64,000 nucleotides of DNA from Narthecium ossifragum (lineage: Eukaryota > Streptophyta > Magnoliopsida > Dioscoreales > Nartheciaceae), in assembly GCA_963920575.1 (NCBI GenBank), contig OY986970.1, positions 20,777,274 through 20,841,273 of the forward strand, written 5' to 3'. Below, one piece after another: positions 11,386 through 23,630 of the stretch. Every line of letters begins with the position of its first letter. Positions within the stretch are counted from its first letter, which is position 1. The notes beneath the pieces were generated by a model. The model was not told the DNA's origin and ran no database searches. It saw nothing but the letters and a program-made list of their open reading frames with translations. A program made the position numbers and the translations under genes.

Positions 11386-11453
11386 GGCGGATCTGAATAC
11401 GAGCCATCAAATTTAATCCAAAGGCTGAAATAAAAGCTAGGGTTTCATGTCCT

Positions 11454-11460
11454 TATATAA
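11454..11460 (+). promoter_or_regulatory. Putative LTR TATA box
   Basis: TATATAA follows the class I array and is followed by a GA-rich leader, the arrangement expected of a retrotransposon U3/R border. Not shown to be active. Confidence 0.5.
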
Positions 11461-12648
11461 GGGGAGTTCTTGGACGTTTTTGGGGGTTCTTTTCTGGACG
11501 TTTTCTAAAGGAAGAAGATGAAGACATCTCCATCCATGACCGAGTAATCCGCGGGTATGGCGGACGGATGATCTAGCGAGGACTAGGGCTTCTTCTCCAA
11601 CAATGGTTCATAGTTTAAATCTTTATTGTTAAACTCTTTTCTATGTATTGGATCTTCAAAGATTATTTTCAGATTATAGATTCCTATGTGGATGGTTAAT
11701 ATTATGAATCCAGTCATGCTTCTTTCATGATCTTATAATCCCATAGTTATCTCTTTTGATTTTCCTATCGAGTCTCGCGAAATATTTGCTATGCATTGCC
11801 CGTAGTGACAGCTGGTATTGTGTATTCTTAGGGATATGGTAAGATAAGGTTGGGGCTCTATCCCGATGAATCTTTGCTATGCATTGCCAATTGTGAGAGT
11901 TGGTATTGTGTATCCTTAGAGATCTGGTTAGATAGAGTTAGGGCTTTGTCCCGATGAACTTTTGCTATATGTTGCCTGTAGTGACAGCCGGTATCATATA
12001 TTCTTAGGTTTGGGGTAGATGAAGCTAGAACTATAATAAGGAAGAATCAATCGTAGGAAGAGACATTTATATATTTTGTTAGGTTTATAGTTCCATATCT
12101 TCCAGTTAAGGTGATTGGGATGTGAATCCCTTAACTGAGTATTAGATGAACCATTGAGAAGAGAAGAACCTAAATCCGAGTGAAGTGATTCTTGAAGCCT
12201 AGCCTTATCAAAATCCTGATATCTCTAGATAACCTTGAATTATCATTAAAGCCTTTGATCTAATTTAGTTATTTCTTAAGCTCTCGATTGTTTTCAATAT
12301 ATTGTTCTTTGTGTTTCTAGATCTTTCCTGCTTGTCTCTATGTGGGTTTGACCTCTCTTATATTGTACTGCACCGCGACCGCTGTGCGTGACACATTTGA
12401 GCGATATCATCGTTCATCTTCTCCGCAGCCGGCACCGCCTCCATCGGTATTTCTCTCTCCAATATCTGGTGAATATATTACTGATGGTCGATGAAGCAGT
12501 TTATTTTGTCATTTTAGCCGAATTTCCTGGATTTGTTCTCAAAGCATGATTAAGCCTAAAAATCAACTAACTAGCTATCAAATACAATTACTCTAGGCAT
12601 AACAAAGCTAAGTTAAGGGGTTGAATCATGAACATTTAGTGACTTATC

Positions 12649-14923
12649 AGCACCCAGGTAGGTCTCTAAACTATTAGTCTCCCCCAAACCAAGGATAAAA
12701 CTAGTAGTGTGACGCCGCTCCACAGGCACACTAGGAGAGAAATAGATACTCGATTTTCCAACATTCATCTCCAAGCCTGATATTGACTTAAACAAAATCA
12801 ACTTCTTCTTCAATTTTCTTGCTTCTAAACATGTAACTTTTGTTACCACCAAGCAATCGTCGACATAGAATAAGTGTGAAAGGGAGAAGCATGAATCTTT
12901 GAATTTTAAGCCCTCAAGGCCGTAGTGAGAAGCCTTTAAAATACTTGAAAGAACCTCCATCACAACAAGGAATAGGTAAGGGGATAGAGGGTCCCCTTGC
13001 CTCAGGCCTCGCCCAGATGTAATCCTCCCATGTAGTCTCCCATTAATAATCAAAGAAAATTCAGGACCCATGACACAAGCCGTGACCCAATTAATCCATC
13101 TCACTGGAAAACCCATCTTCCTCAAAGCTCCTTCTAAGAGGTCCGATCTGACACTATCATAGACAGCTTTCAGGTCCACCTTTAACACCATCAAGCTCTT
13201 AGTTTTCGGGGTATATCTCGCGGAATGCATAACCTCCTTTGCCGCATCTATGCTGCCATGTATACATCTACCATCAATGTATGCCGATTGTTCGATGCCA
13301 ATAAGCTCATCTAGAACCAATCTCATCCTCTTAGCTAATATAGAGGTCATCACCTTATAGCCTACATTACAAAGGCGGATAGGTATGTACTCCTCCACAG
13401 TTCTTGGAAATCTGCATTTTGGAATGAAAGAGATAAAGTTTTGGTTCCAACTAGAAGGAAGGCGACAAGAACAGAAGAAATCTTGAACAAGTTCAACAAA
13501 ATCTGCTCGAACAATATCCCAATGAGTAACAAAGAACTCTGCAGGAATACCATCCGGCCCGGGGCATCTATCATATCTCATAGCAAAAACAATATCTCGA
13601 ATCTCCATGGCACTCATTTCATCAACAAGCAAATCCCGAAGAGAAGGACCAACTATAGGGAGGTCTGAGAAGTCAATCCCTTCGAACCCGCCTTGAGTTG
13701 ACCATAGTTTATGAATGTAGTCAATGAATACATTTCTAACTTGCACTGGATCAGTCACTGCTACCCCATCCAAATTTAGGATCTCCCAAACGACCTTGGA
13801 TTTACATGCTCGAGAAGACACCAACTTATGAAAAAAGGAGGAACTTCTGTCTCCAGCTTGCAGCCATACTTTCCTAACCCTTTGTGCAGCCCTTGCCTCA
13901 CGATTGGAGATGACTGAGACCAATTGCTTCTCTGGGTCTCTCATCTGAATCTCTTCATCATCTGATAGATGACCTGCCTCCTCCAATTTATACAACTCCT
14001 GCAAACAGCTCTCAACCCTCTTGCCAATCCCAAAAATGTCTTCACTGAATGCCTTCCTATCCCAATTCTTCACAATATTCTTCAGTACCATCAACTTGGA
14101 AGTAAAAATATATTGCTTTGATCCACGGAAGTAGGGCAAGGTCCAAGCACTAGCAGTCACCTTCCGAAAGGCATCCAGGCGAATCCAAGAATGTTCCATG
14201 CGAAACATCGAAGACTCCGCCTTCTTAATAGAGTCACCAATAGAGATAACCAACAGGGAGTGGTCGGACCTGACACGAGCTATATGCCTCTCCTAAGTTG
14301 CTGGATAGAAATCCTTCCAAGCGTGATTAGCCAACGCCCTATCCAATCGCTCAAGGATCTTAGCTCTACCCCTTTGACAATTGGACCACGTAAATTGATG
14401 ACCAATAAAGCCAATATCCAACAGATCATTGGAGCCAATAAAATTCAGAAAATCCCTCTCCGATTGCTCGAACATGAAAGGAAGTCCTCCTGACTTTTCT
14501 TCGGCTGAACGAATAGCATTAAAATCACCTGTGGTGAGATGGGGAAGACCAACCATATTTAATCAGGAGAGATACTCCCGTAATTCTCTTCTGTCACCAG
14601 CGTTCCTCGCACCATAAACAACTGAGATAGAAAACTGCCAAGCTATACTGAAAAGAATCACTCCATGTACAACTTGATTAGAATGATGGGTCATGGTAAC
14701 TCTTCCAAACTGCCATAATACCACTACAACGACCAACAGAAGGAATCAGGTAGCAACACCAATGATCTCCAAGCATCCTATGAATCCAATCAATTCTATT
14801 CTCACCCACCAAGATATCGACCAAGAAAATAAAATTTGGCCTAAGTTCCGCACCCAGTCTCTGGCAAATTCGAATAGAGCGTTCCGGACATGCGCCCTAC
14901 AGATTCCAGAAGATGGATTTCAT
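12649..14923 (-). pseudogene. LINE ORF2: endonuclease and reverse transcriptase, truncated
   Basis: The frame opens on the minus strand with MKSIFWNL near 14923, the usual start of a plant L1 endonuclease. Endonuclease motifs follow: GDFNA (near 14520), FTWSN, LDRALAN, and SDHSLL near 14240. The reverse transcriptase occupies the long open stretch 14253-12613, with GPDGIPAEFF, LRQGDPLSPYLF and the catalytic FYVDD near 12856-12870 (plant LINEs usually have FADD). Stops at the start (after FWNL), near 14562 and after the endonuclease show it is dead. The protein homology stops at ETYLG (about 12649), where LTR-derived sequence begins; the last residues of the open frame are encoded by that insertion. 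The 5' side is cut by the Athila LTR at 14973. Confidence 0.92.
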
Positions 14924-14972
14924 AAAGACAGATGGGGAGGAACCAGTTGCTTGACCCGGAGATTGCGGCATC

Positions 14973-16416
14973 TGATGAGTCACTAAATATTCATACTTGA
15001 ATACCTTAATTTATATTTGTTAGCCCGAGAGTGTTTGCATTTGATAGTTTGTTAGTTGATTTCAGGTTTAATGAAGATTCAAGTTTGAAAATACAGAAAA
15101 AGACTAATATGTGGAAATTACGCCGCTCCGCTGTCAGTTTGAAAAGAATTCGTCAAATTCTCCAGATAAATTCTAAATTCCTGAAATTTGGAGGATCTCT
15201 AGAAGACATCAAGAAGAACAACTGTCATGTTGGAAACTTTGCGAGATTCCTGACAGATTAATACTAGTTTTGAAGACTATCAAGATAAACAGATGCTGGG
15301 AAACTGGTCCGTCGATGTTCAGGAGAATAATTGCTAAATATTCCAGATAAGTCTCAATAATGTCAAATCTTCGGGATATGACAGAAGACTTCCTAATCGA
15401 CATCTTTAATGTTGAGAACGTTTCCAAATTCTGGCTTTATTGGACCCAGTTGCGACTGGAATAAGACATCCAGGAATTAATCTAAGGAATCTGAATTGTA
15501 GTAGGAGTCCAACTTTGCCATAACCCTAATTTCGGGAATACACCTATAAGAAGGCGTTTGCTGGCCGAAAATTGGAGGCCACCATAGAGAGAAAAGAGAG
15601 AATTAGGGTTTGGAAGATTTTCTGGAGAACACGGAGCCGCGGCGTGGATCCCAATCGTTCTTCATCGAATCTATGGCTTTCATCACAAAGATGAGTGGCT
15701 AAATTCTGTACTTAGGGATGCCATGAAGCTTTAGTGTAGCTTCTTTGTATTTTCTAGTTTGATACTTGTATTCTTTTCCTGGACATGATCTTATAGATAT
15801 GTTTTAATGATAAAAGAGTTGAGGGAACAGAGTTCCTTGACGTACTTTTAGTCCTACTTGATTTCGGTGATTGATGGTAGAGATCTATAAGATAGTTTTG
15901 ATGTCGTTTGTGAAAAACCGATGAGATATTTTATGCTTAGTGACGATAGCTTGTGCTAAGGTTACCTCGAAGACAATCTATGCTAATCGAAGATAAAATA
16001 TGCCTTTGAAAAACACTCTCCTTCTTTTAGGGATTCATGTAAGCTTAAGAAGCTGTGAATCTATAATGTCTAGATAAGAAAAGAAGAGGATAATTAGAGA
16101 ATACAAGAAGTGAAACTAAAGTGGATTGAGTAATCCCTAGGTTTTCTCTCATTAATATATTTCAATCTTTTTACATCGCTTTCTTAATTAGTTTTAATTA
16201 CTATGTTTCTAAAACCCAAATCAATCCTTTTCGCATTAGGTTTAGAGTTCTGAGATTTAATTATGGTTTCTCCTTCGTAATCAAAGTTTTCCTTGTGGTT
16301 CGATCCCGTATTTCATCACTATTCTACCCCATAGTTTAGTATTTTGAATAAGGGTTTATAAATTTTATTTTTGATTGAGTTTGCATCGGATTTAACGACG
16401 CGTTCGCAAGCCTTCA
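14973..16416 (+). repeat. 5' LTR of the Athila-type element
   Basis: It starts TGATGAGTCACTAAATATTC and ends GCAAGCCTTCA, four bases before the primer-binding site. The start resembles the inverted right end of the insertion at 10195-12648. No coding capacity; the 3' half is AT-rich with a decayed R/U5 character. Confidence 0.8.
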
Positions 16417-16420
16417 ATTT

Positions 16421-16438
16421 TTGGCGCCGTTGCCGGGG
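16421..16438 (+). other. Primer-binding site of the Athila-type element
   Basis: TTGGCGCCGTTGCCGGGG directly follows the LTR. This motif is the conserved start of the internal region of Athila and related Tat/Ogre elements. Confidence 0.85.
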
Positions 16439-16599
16439 ATCTTCTTCTGATTTTCAACAGAGTATCGATTTAATTTTCTCTTAACTCTTTTTCCGAGCAT
16501 AGTTAGATTTTTATTTTGAATTACTTTATTTTTCATTTTTAGGATTTTTCTGACAATTTTCTGGATTTTTTGCAGCATTGCAACGATTTTACTTTGAAG

Positions 16600-16660
16600 C
16601 ATACGGACGATCAACCGCCGGATCGACCGTCATGCTCTACGATAACCACGGTCGACAGTG
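16600..16660. repeat. Class II palindrome words in the Athila leader, left part
   Basis: A unit GATCAACCGCCGGATCGACC fits the class II form (7 bases, 6-base spacer, ATCGACC) and is followed by a partial GGTCGAC word. The array seems cut by the LTR-like insertion that starts near 16667. Confidence 0.65.
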
Positions 16661-17890
16661 ACATTGTTAACACCGATTTTGATTAAGGGTAGAGTTCGTA
16701 ATATTAACGAAATTACCTTTGTCACATACGTACATGCCCTAGATATTTTACAAAGGCATGACAACATTCAAAAACATACTTAAAATGCTCTATACATGCT
16801 TTCTCGACTTTGGAAATGACAAAGGGAATTTTGGGAACTTTGACCGAATATACATGGTTAAACTCCCTAACACATCTCGATTCGTCCTACATGGTTTTGA
16901 TGGCATCCTATATAAACCAAAGGACGTTTAGATAATTTTCACCCCCATGGGGTATTTTGGGTATTTTGTTTAAAATATAGACCTAAACTCCCAATAACAC
17001 TCCAAATTAACCCTTTATGATTTTGACATCATTCTACATACATAGAAGGCTATTTTCGTAATTATAGCCTTCAGGGGTATGTTTGGAATTCTGATAAAGA
17101 ACACATAAATTCAGATATTTCAGAATTCTTTCATCGATCCTTAGATGATTTTGACAGTATCCCACATGAACCTTCAAATCTAAGGTAATTTTCCAAATCG
17201 CCCATGATAAGGGTACTTTGGTCATCTGCAACTCTCAGGAGATGATCACATCCACACATCAACCTTCGACGTCCCGTCCACCTCGGGGGTATTTTCATCC
17301 AAAATATATATGGACAACACATGAGCCACATCGAAAGGGGTATTTCGGACATTTAGCCCCCACGGGTATTTTGGTGATCTTACCTCAACCCTTAGCCTTA
17401 AGGGGTATCTTGGTCAATCCACACCCTCAGGGATATAATTGTCTGAAATCTGACCATTCCGCCCTCCAAGGTATTTTCGGTATATATGACCCGTAAAAGG
17501 GTATATTTGTAAAATTCCTACAGATGTCCCGGACCGGAGTAAATATTCACAAATGTCTTAAATCTGGACAAATATCCAAATAATTCAGATTTAAATAGAC
17601 ATGAGAAAGGAGAAATATTCAAATCACAACAAATTTGAAAATTTGAACATCACTTTCGAATTAAAAAAAAAACCTGCCATAGCTATTACATATCAAATAA
17701 AAAAATAAGATCAACCAAATATAGTTGGCTGCACACCCCATGCCATATATAAAATCAGCCATCACCAAATATGGCTGGATGCATGGCCATATGTCCTTAT
17801 ATGAAGGATCCACATTCTTCTAAGGCAAGAGAGATTCCTTTGATCAAGGATCCAATCTCATTTCATATAAGCACAAGCACTCCTCATGCC

Positions 17891-17898
17891 TATAAATA
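17891..17898 (+). promoter_or_regulatory. Putative TATA box of the LTR-like insertion
   Basis: TATAAATA lies at an abrupt change from AT-rich to GC-rich sequence. The position fits an LTR promoter; activity is unknown. Confidence 0.5.
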
Positions 17899-18899
17899 GA
17901 TGGGGCTGGCAAGCAAATCGGGGGAGAAGAAAGGAAGAGAGGAGGAGCGTCGCCATCGCCATCGCCCACCTTGCTCAAGCCCGAGGACCTACGTCGCCGT
18001 CACCATCCTTCCTCCAACTCGAGGACCACCGTCGCCGTCCTCGACCCAGCCCGAGGAGAGAACCCCTGGTGCATCCTCATCGCGGAGTCCCAGAGACGCC
18101 GGTGAGACATCGGATCCAACCCAAGGGTGACCGTCCCTCACCGCTGCGCACAGCCGCGAGCCCGCCGCAACAACCCCATACCCGGCGAAAACCCATTCCA
18201 ATGACAGCCTCTAGCAACCTACGCGACTCGCCGGCCGTCGAAGAGGAGCTGGGGATCAAGAAGGAAAAAGACCTCCGACGCACCCTCACTGCGGAGCTTC
18301 GTCGCCGTTCATGGTCCGATCCAAGAGGGGAGCGTCCGTCACCATCCGAGGCTTGAAGGTCACGGCAACAACGACCCGGCGAGATCTTCTTCATCGACGT
18401 CCTCATCTCCCCAGACAGCTCGGCTAGATCTTCACCAAGCCGTACGTCGCCATTTGTGACCTCAAGCTAGCGGCATTAAGCCTACGTCTGACAAGGTCTC
18501 TTCCAGCGACGTCCCTGTCTCCAGCAGCCCGCGTGATCAACACCAGAGCTTGGTGAACGGCGCTCCCCGACGGCCCCGCAACGCATGCGAAACCTCAACT
18601 CCAAGAAAGGCATTCGCCGTCGCTGATCTCCGAAGAGCTAGGTCCCAGTGATCGTCCGTCGCCACGAGCTCGTTCGCGCCACACTCACATCTCCTGTAGA
18701 AGGCGACATCGACGGGCTATGTGCTTCCCCAGCAAGGGCCTCCTCACTCTCCCCCTGACGCTGAGCTTCTGAGCATGGATGGCAGCTTCCCATGTTCCGG
18801 ATAGCGGCTACCCCTGTCCCAGCCTGCGCTTCTCTAGTTCCAGCCGGCTTCATCGAGTCCAGCTGCCACGGTGATGGAGGTCGGATACAAGCTTCCCAC

Positions 18900-19080
18900 C
18901 AGCTTTGACACGCGAACAACACCAACTTCGACGCTCGGACGGCCCAGCCTTCGACGCTCGGACAACACTCCTTCGACGCCACCAGCTTCGACGCGTGAAC
19001 AATATTAGCTTCGACACTCGGGCGACACTCCTTGACTCCACTAACTTCGACACTCGGATGACACCTTCCCTGTTCCAGCT
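18900..19080. repeat. Degenerate tandem repeat TTCGACRCTCGGRYGACA
   Basis: Five to six units of about 30 bases, each built around CTTCGACGCTCGGACGAC or close variants, lie in the GC-rich part of the LTR-like insertion. No function is evident. Confidence 0.7.
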
Positions 19081-19434
19081 GCTACATCTTCACGGCAACA
19101 ATTCGACCTTGGACGGCTCTTCCCAAACTCCGGCAGTGTCGAAGCACCGACAACAATAACTCAAACAACATCCCTCCAACTCCAGTGACTTCAAAATCCT
19201 GGCGATGAAGGTGGCGGTCCAAGACCTCACGTCATTCCTTCTTATTATTATTATAGAAAAATGCTTATTTTACTGGATCTAGAATCGGAGGTGTTCCCTA
19301 CAGGGATGTAAATGATGGATTTGCTGACATCGCGATCCAGGGGTGTGGTGCACGCAATTTCCTTATACGAAATTAAAAATGATTTGCTCAAAAATAAAAT
19401 AGAAATCTCGTTCCCGCGAGATCGACGTTTTATC

Positions 19435-19570
19435 CACGAACATACATCGACCGCCGGATCGACCGTGAGGCTCTGTCTCGGAAAAAACTTCTCAGAGTCG
19501 ATACAAGGATCGACTGTCACGTCTTCAAGTAAGGTTGCACAGTCCCACGGTCGACTGTGAGATCGACCGC
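19435..19570. repeat. Class II palindrome array in the Athila leader, right part
   Basis: Three or more units with the form GGTCGAY-N6-ATCGACC occur, for example CATCGACCGCCGGATCGACC, AGTCGATACAAGGATCGACT and GGTCGACTGTGAGATCGACC. They lie about 120-250 bases before the gag start, in the transcribed leader. Confidence 0.8.
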
Positions 19571-19687
19571 AAGCGTAGTCATGTTAGTTTTCTTATTTCA
19601 AAACGTTTTGTTTCAATCGTTGTTTTCCGGATTTTCTCCTCTCCTCCGAATATTCTATTTTCTTTTCTCTTTTTGGTGTGATCTTGC

Positions 19688-21714
19688 ATGCAAGGCAGAC
19701 GATTCCTAAATAACCCGCTGGAACCTTTGGATCTAGAAATAGAGGCCACACTCCGAACAGCTAAAACATTAGGACAGAAATCTTTAAGTAATTACCAGGA
19801 AGCCTTAAGTAATCTGCAATCTTTAATGGCTGAAAACGAGGAACATGTCATTGACCCTAATGATAATATGGGTAGGGGTGGAAATGATAACAATAATAGA
19901 GAAGTCCCAATTAGGAATCACTTCCTACCTGGACCTTATACCTATGCTTCTTGTATCAACCCACCTATCATCAATGCTACACATTTTGAGATTAAGTCTA
20001 ACTGGATTACAACCTTACCTTCTTTCTATGGGCGTGAGAATGAGGATCCCTATGGACACATTGCTAGCTTCCTTGAAATCCTTTCCATATTCAAACTTCA
20101 GCATCTTAATGATGATGCCTTTAGACTCAAGCTTTTCCCTTTTTCTTTGAAAGACAGGGCTAAACATTGGCTCCAAACCTTAGCTCTAAATTCGATTTCA
20201 ACATGGGATCAACTTCAGGATGCTTTTCTTAAAAAATATTTCTCTATCATTAAAACTCAAAACTATCGAACCATGATTATTTCTTTTAAGCAAAATGAAG
20301 ATGAGATGTTTCATGAAGTTTGGGAAAGATTTAAGGATCTTCTTAGAGAGTGTCCTCATCATGAGGTATCTGAGTGGCAGTTAGCCCATTCGTTTTATAA
20401 TTGTCTTAATAATCGTTATAGGATAATGGTCGAAGCCTGCTGCGGAGGTGTTGTCCTTAGTAAACCTTGGACTGCTCTTTGGGAAATGTACGACAACCTT
20501 GCTGAAAATTCACAACACAATGCCTCAGTTTCTAGGAGTTGGTCTATCACTGTTCATAATTCTCAGGGAATTCATGAAATTTCTGAATTCCAAAGCCTCT
20601 CCGCACAAGTAGCTCTTCTAACTAAAGATTTAAATCAGTTGAAAACATGCCAAACTCTTACTCAACAATCGCCTCACACTTCTTTCGAGACATGTGGCCT
20701 TTGTCTTAGCTCTGATCATCGTATCACTGCTTGTCACTTGACTCCCAATTTCCTTGACTTTGTTTAGGAACAAGCCAATGCAACTTATGGTTTTTCCAAA
20801 CCCCAGAACAATCCTTATTCTAATACCTACAATCCAGGTTGGAGGAATCATCCCAATTTTAGTTGGAAACCACAACAATCATGTAACTTTCAAGGACAAA
20901 ACAATACATCCAATACTTCTACTTTCAAGTACCCACCCAGGCCTTCTGCAAATCCAAATCCTGGGTACCCTCCACATTTTCTGCAGAATAAACCTCAACC
21001 TTCTCCTACTGAACAATCTAATGAACCCACATTGACTTCTATCATGAGTACACTTTTTGAGATGAGGGGTGATATCAATAGGGACATGTCATCTATGAAG
21101 GAAGAAATGATGACCTTCAAAGGTGACGTCTCCTTGTTGAAAAATAACTTATCTTCAACGATTCAATCCGTATCACAATTAGACAAACAAGTTGGGCAAT
21201 TATCTAATAACATGGCTAAAAGAGAGAATGGACATTTGCCAAGTCAATATGTCACCAACCCGAGAGGCCAACACTATGTAGAAAGCCAAAACTTCAAGAG
21301 TGCCAAAGCCGTTGTGACCCTTAGAAGTGGCAAAACAGTAGATAATCAAATAGGTGAACCAGTCAGTCTGGACGATCAAACGGCCGATCCGACGTTCAAT
21401 CATCCATCCTAAGATGATTCTTATTTTTCACCTGATACTAGCCCATCTGATTCTAGAGAGTCTGATCCAGCTAAATATATTCCTAAAGTGCCTTTTCCTG
21501 CAGCCCTTAAGGACCGTTCTTCAACCATAAAATCCTGAAAAACTGCCGAAGAAATCCTTCAAACCTTTAAGTAAGTCAATATCAACATACCTTTGCTCGA
21601 TGCCATTAGACAGATTCTTTCTTATGCCAAGTTTCTTAAGGATCTGTGTACCCATAAACGCTAGGCTAAATCCAAAGTATCTAAAAAGATCTTCCTTATC
21701 GAGCAAGTCAGTTC
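19688..21714 (+). pseudogene. Athila-type gag and downstream region, truncated
   Basis: The frame opens MQGRRFLNN and is uninterrupted for 359 codons. The retrotransposon gag domain includes EDPYGHIASFLEI, AFRLKLFPFSLKDRAKHWL, WERFKDLLRECPHH and SFYNCL, all typical of Athila capsid proteins. After TAG at 20765 the same homology continues through a Pro/Asn-rich linker and a coiled-coil-like stretch near 21030-21200 (SIMSTLFEMRGDINRDM) to KAVVTLRSGK. Further stops follow, then NINIPLLDAIRQ and SYAKFLKDLC, the conserved region ahead of the protease. The homology breaks near 21714. No protease, reverse transcriptase or integrase remains. The protein would form the virus-like particle core; this copy is non-functional. 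Confidence 0.9.
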
Positions 21715-21965
21715 GATTTTCATTGGTTTTTTCCCACAGGGCTTTGCATGTTTGGATTTTCTTTACCGCTTTATAACCTGTACATATGATTAAGCATGTT
21801 AGCTCCATATTGAGGGGTAGTGGTGAACCGGGAGAGTGATGATTCTTGGGATGTGTAGAATAAATGGGCTGGTTGCCCTCCTACTTTCCTTAGCCTCGCA
21901 TGCCGGCGTGCGCCGCGGGATTTGCTAAGTTGTATTGATAGCCGTGTTTGTCGGGGTTGTATCCC
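21715..21965 (+). repeat. Fragment of a Tekay-type LTR
   Basis: The stretch around GGTGAACCGGGAGAGTGATG and the following bases is the reverse complement of 5690-5800 in the solo LTR at 4614-6863. It lies between the end of the Athila remnant and the end of a Tekay-type pol, so it marks a rearranged junction. Confidence 0.7.
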
Positions 21966-22052
21966 GTTGCCAGGTTTGGTAGCAGGGGCAAGCTAGCTCC
22001 GAGGTTCACGGGTTCTTTTGAGATCGTCAGGCGTGTCGGAGCAGTCGCCTAC

Positions 22053-23630
22053 TGATGCGCCCAAACCACTCGTCGTTAAAAGTGACTAGGGCGTCAAAGA
22101 TTACAATTTATACCGAATCCTAACTAACTACTACGTAGCTAGCGGGAGTCCGGGTCGATCCGCAGGGAAATGAGAAATGACTAACGTACTCGATAGATAA
22201 TTCCAAACAACTAGCTAAAATGATTTGGGTTTTGAATTAATGTCTATTAAAGCAATTAACTAAATGAAGAGAAATATAACTAATATAGAGAGGTCTTGGG
22301 ATCTCCATTTCATTGTAGGTCCTAATGTAGCCTTCTAAAGAATTAAGGTGTGTAATCCAATTGGGACGATCGAAATCAAGAAGTCGACAAGCGGGTGGTT
22401 AGCCTCACTTATCGCTCAACGGAAGTCGGTTTAGGATCATCCGCCGGAAATAATCACATTCACAAAGTCGACGAATGAGTGATTAGCTTCTATCGTCGCT
22501 AACGAACCTTCGATTAAGATCGATTCGTCGCAAGAAAAAGATATTGCATGGAGTCGGGCATTGGATCGAGATGGTTCTAGCACCTCGAATCCAATGCAAG
22601 AGAAAGATAGAATGGATCCTTTGATTAGAGAGATAGGGATGGTTCTAGCATCCCTAATCTCTAATCTAGGGCTAGTAATCCTCCCAATAGATTTGGATGT
22701 GTTTCTAACACATCCAACTCATTGGGGCATAACAACAAACACCTATCATGCACAAGTTCTAACTCATACCAAAGAGAGGCATTCATCCATTCATCATATG
22801 AAAACCATGTACAAAGATAGAGAAATAATGCTCAAATCCATACAATAGATCAATCCCTAAAGATTACACATCAAAAACCCTAGGAAAACTACAAAAGAAT
22901 CCTACAACTACATGGAAATCCCAAGATAAAGGAAGTTAGCTACTCATCTTGGTTGGATCCATGGATGGAGGTTGATGAAGCTCCCCTCCCATGGATTCCC
23001 TCCAAGAAGTCCTCCTCTCAATTGGGTAAAGAAACCTAGAAGGGCTGGAGAAGACTCAGAGAGAAGCCCCCAAAATCCCCCCTAAGGGGTTTATTTATAG
23101 CCTCCAAGCATCCCCCACTCGGATTAGATCTGGGCCATTGATTTTGCTCGGCTGGCATCAAAGGATCGATCCTCATAGGGTGAAGGATCGATCATTCGCT
23201 TCGTGTGATCACTGGTCCCGTGAAGGATCGATCCTCCCATAGGAGAGGATCGATCTTTTCTTCTTGAATTCTGGCTTTGTCCTGATGAAGATCGATCCTC
23301 CAGTGTGTGGAGATCAATCCTCTAGAATTTGCGTTCTGTCACTGGGAAAATACGCAAAAATGATCGATCCTCTCCTGCCATAGGATCGATCCTTGTTGTC
23401 CTGATTGGCTCCTTCTTAAAGCACTTCAAAGGATCGATCCTTCTTCCATACAGGATCGATCTTCTTCATAAAAACTGGCCCGAATGACGTCGTTTAAGCT
23501 CGAAACTTGATCCAATCCTCGTTGGGGGCACTTGTACCTGTAATAGGGTAAAATCCATCAGTAAGGCCTTGCTCAGAGACTAACAAGGCCAAGTTAAAAG
23601 GGTGATTTATGCACTTTTCACGTCTTATCA
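22053..23630 (-). mobile_element. Solo LTR of an Athila/Tat-type element
   Basis: Ends TGATGCGCCCAAACC and CACGTCTTATCA are flanked by identical duplications CCTAC (22048-22052 and 23631-23635). It sits in a Tekay-type pol frame that reads through once the LTR is excluded. The minus orientation is inferred from a TATAAATA box on the minus strand near 23090-23098, downstream of the class I array in that direction, and from the similarity of its right end to the 12648 boundary. Confidence 0.9.
23164..23465. repeat. Class I paired-palindrome array
   Basis: Five GATCGATC pairs, one with a GATCAATC variant, all show the 22-base word spacing. Spacers differ from one another and from those in the Tekay-type LTRs. 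The array lies upstream of the inferred LTR promoter. Confidence 0.9.

Larger units (their letters stand above)
10195..12648 (+). mobile_element. LTR-derived insertion in the LINE (Athila/Tat-like), boundaries uncertain
   Basis: The right edge at 12648 is sharp: the LINE frame breaks there and the last bases, AGTGACTTATCA, resemble the end of the Athila-type solo LTR at 22053-23630. The region holds a class I palindrome array (10990-11385), a TATATAA box at 11454-11460, and a long AT-rich tract without coding potential. A second promoter-like box, CTATAAAAGG, lies near 10511, so two LTR fragments may be joined. A TG start (TGATACGAG) is possible at 10221, but I could not match a target duplication to GCACC at 12649-12653. 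Confidence 0.5.
16667..19303 (+). mobile_element. LTR-like insertion in the Athila leader, boundaries uncertain
   Basis: It starts TGTTAACACCGATTTTG and may end near CGGAGGTGTTCCCTACA; these ends are roughly complementary and have TG and CA. The first 850 bases repeat a phrase like AGGGGTATTTTGGTCA about ten times with variation. A TATAAATA box at 17891 separates AT-rich DNA from a GC-rich stretch (17930-19200), as in the U3/R border of a long LTR. Open frames in the GC-rich part match no family that I recognise and are not called. No matching target duplication was found, so the ends are tentative. Confidence 0.45.
14973..21714 (+). mobile_element. Athila-type Gypsy retrotransposon, 5' part only
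   Basis: Order on the plus strand: LTR (14973-16416), primer-binding site (16421-16438), long leader with a nested insertion, gag and the start of the following region (19688-21714). Pol and the 3' LTR are absent; the homology stops near 21714 where a Tekay-type LTR fragment begins. The element interrupts a minus-strand LINE, and GCATC at 14968-14972 would be its left target duplication. Confidence 0.85.

Noticed and set aside
10250..12653. GCACC at 10256-10260 and 12649-12653 as a target duplication
   Set aside because: The base after the left copy starts TA instead of TG and the flanking LINE sequence does not resume there, so the match may be chance.
17886..18406. Pro/Arg-rich frames of 76-156 codons after a TATA box
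   Set aside because: No recognisable domain; the TATA box and GC switch are better explained as an LTR promoter and R region.
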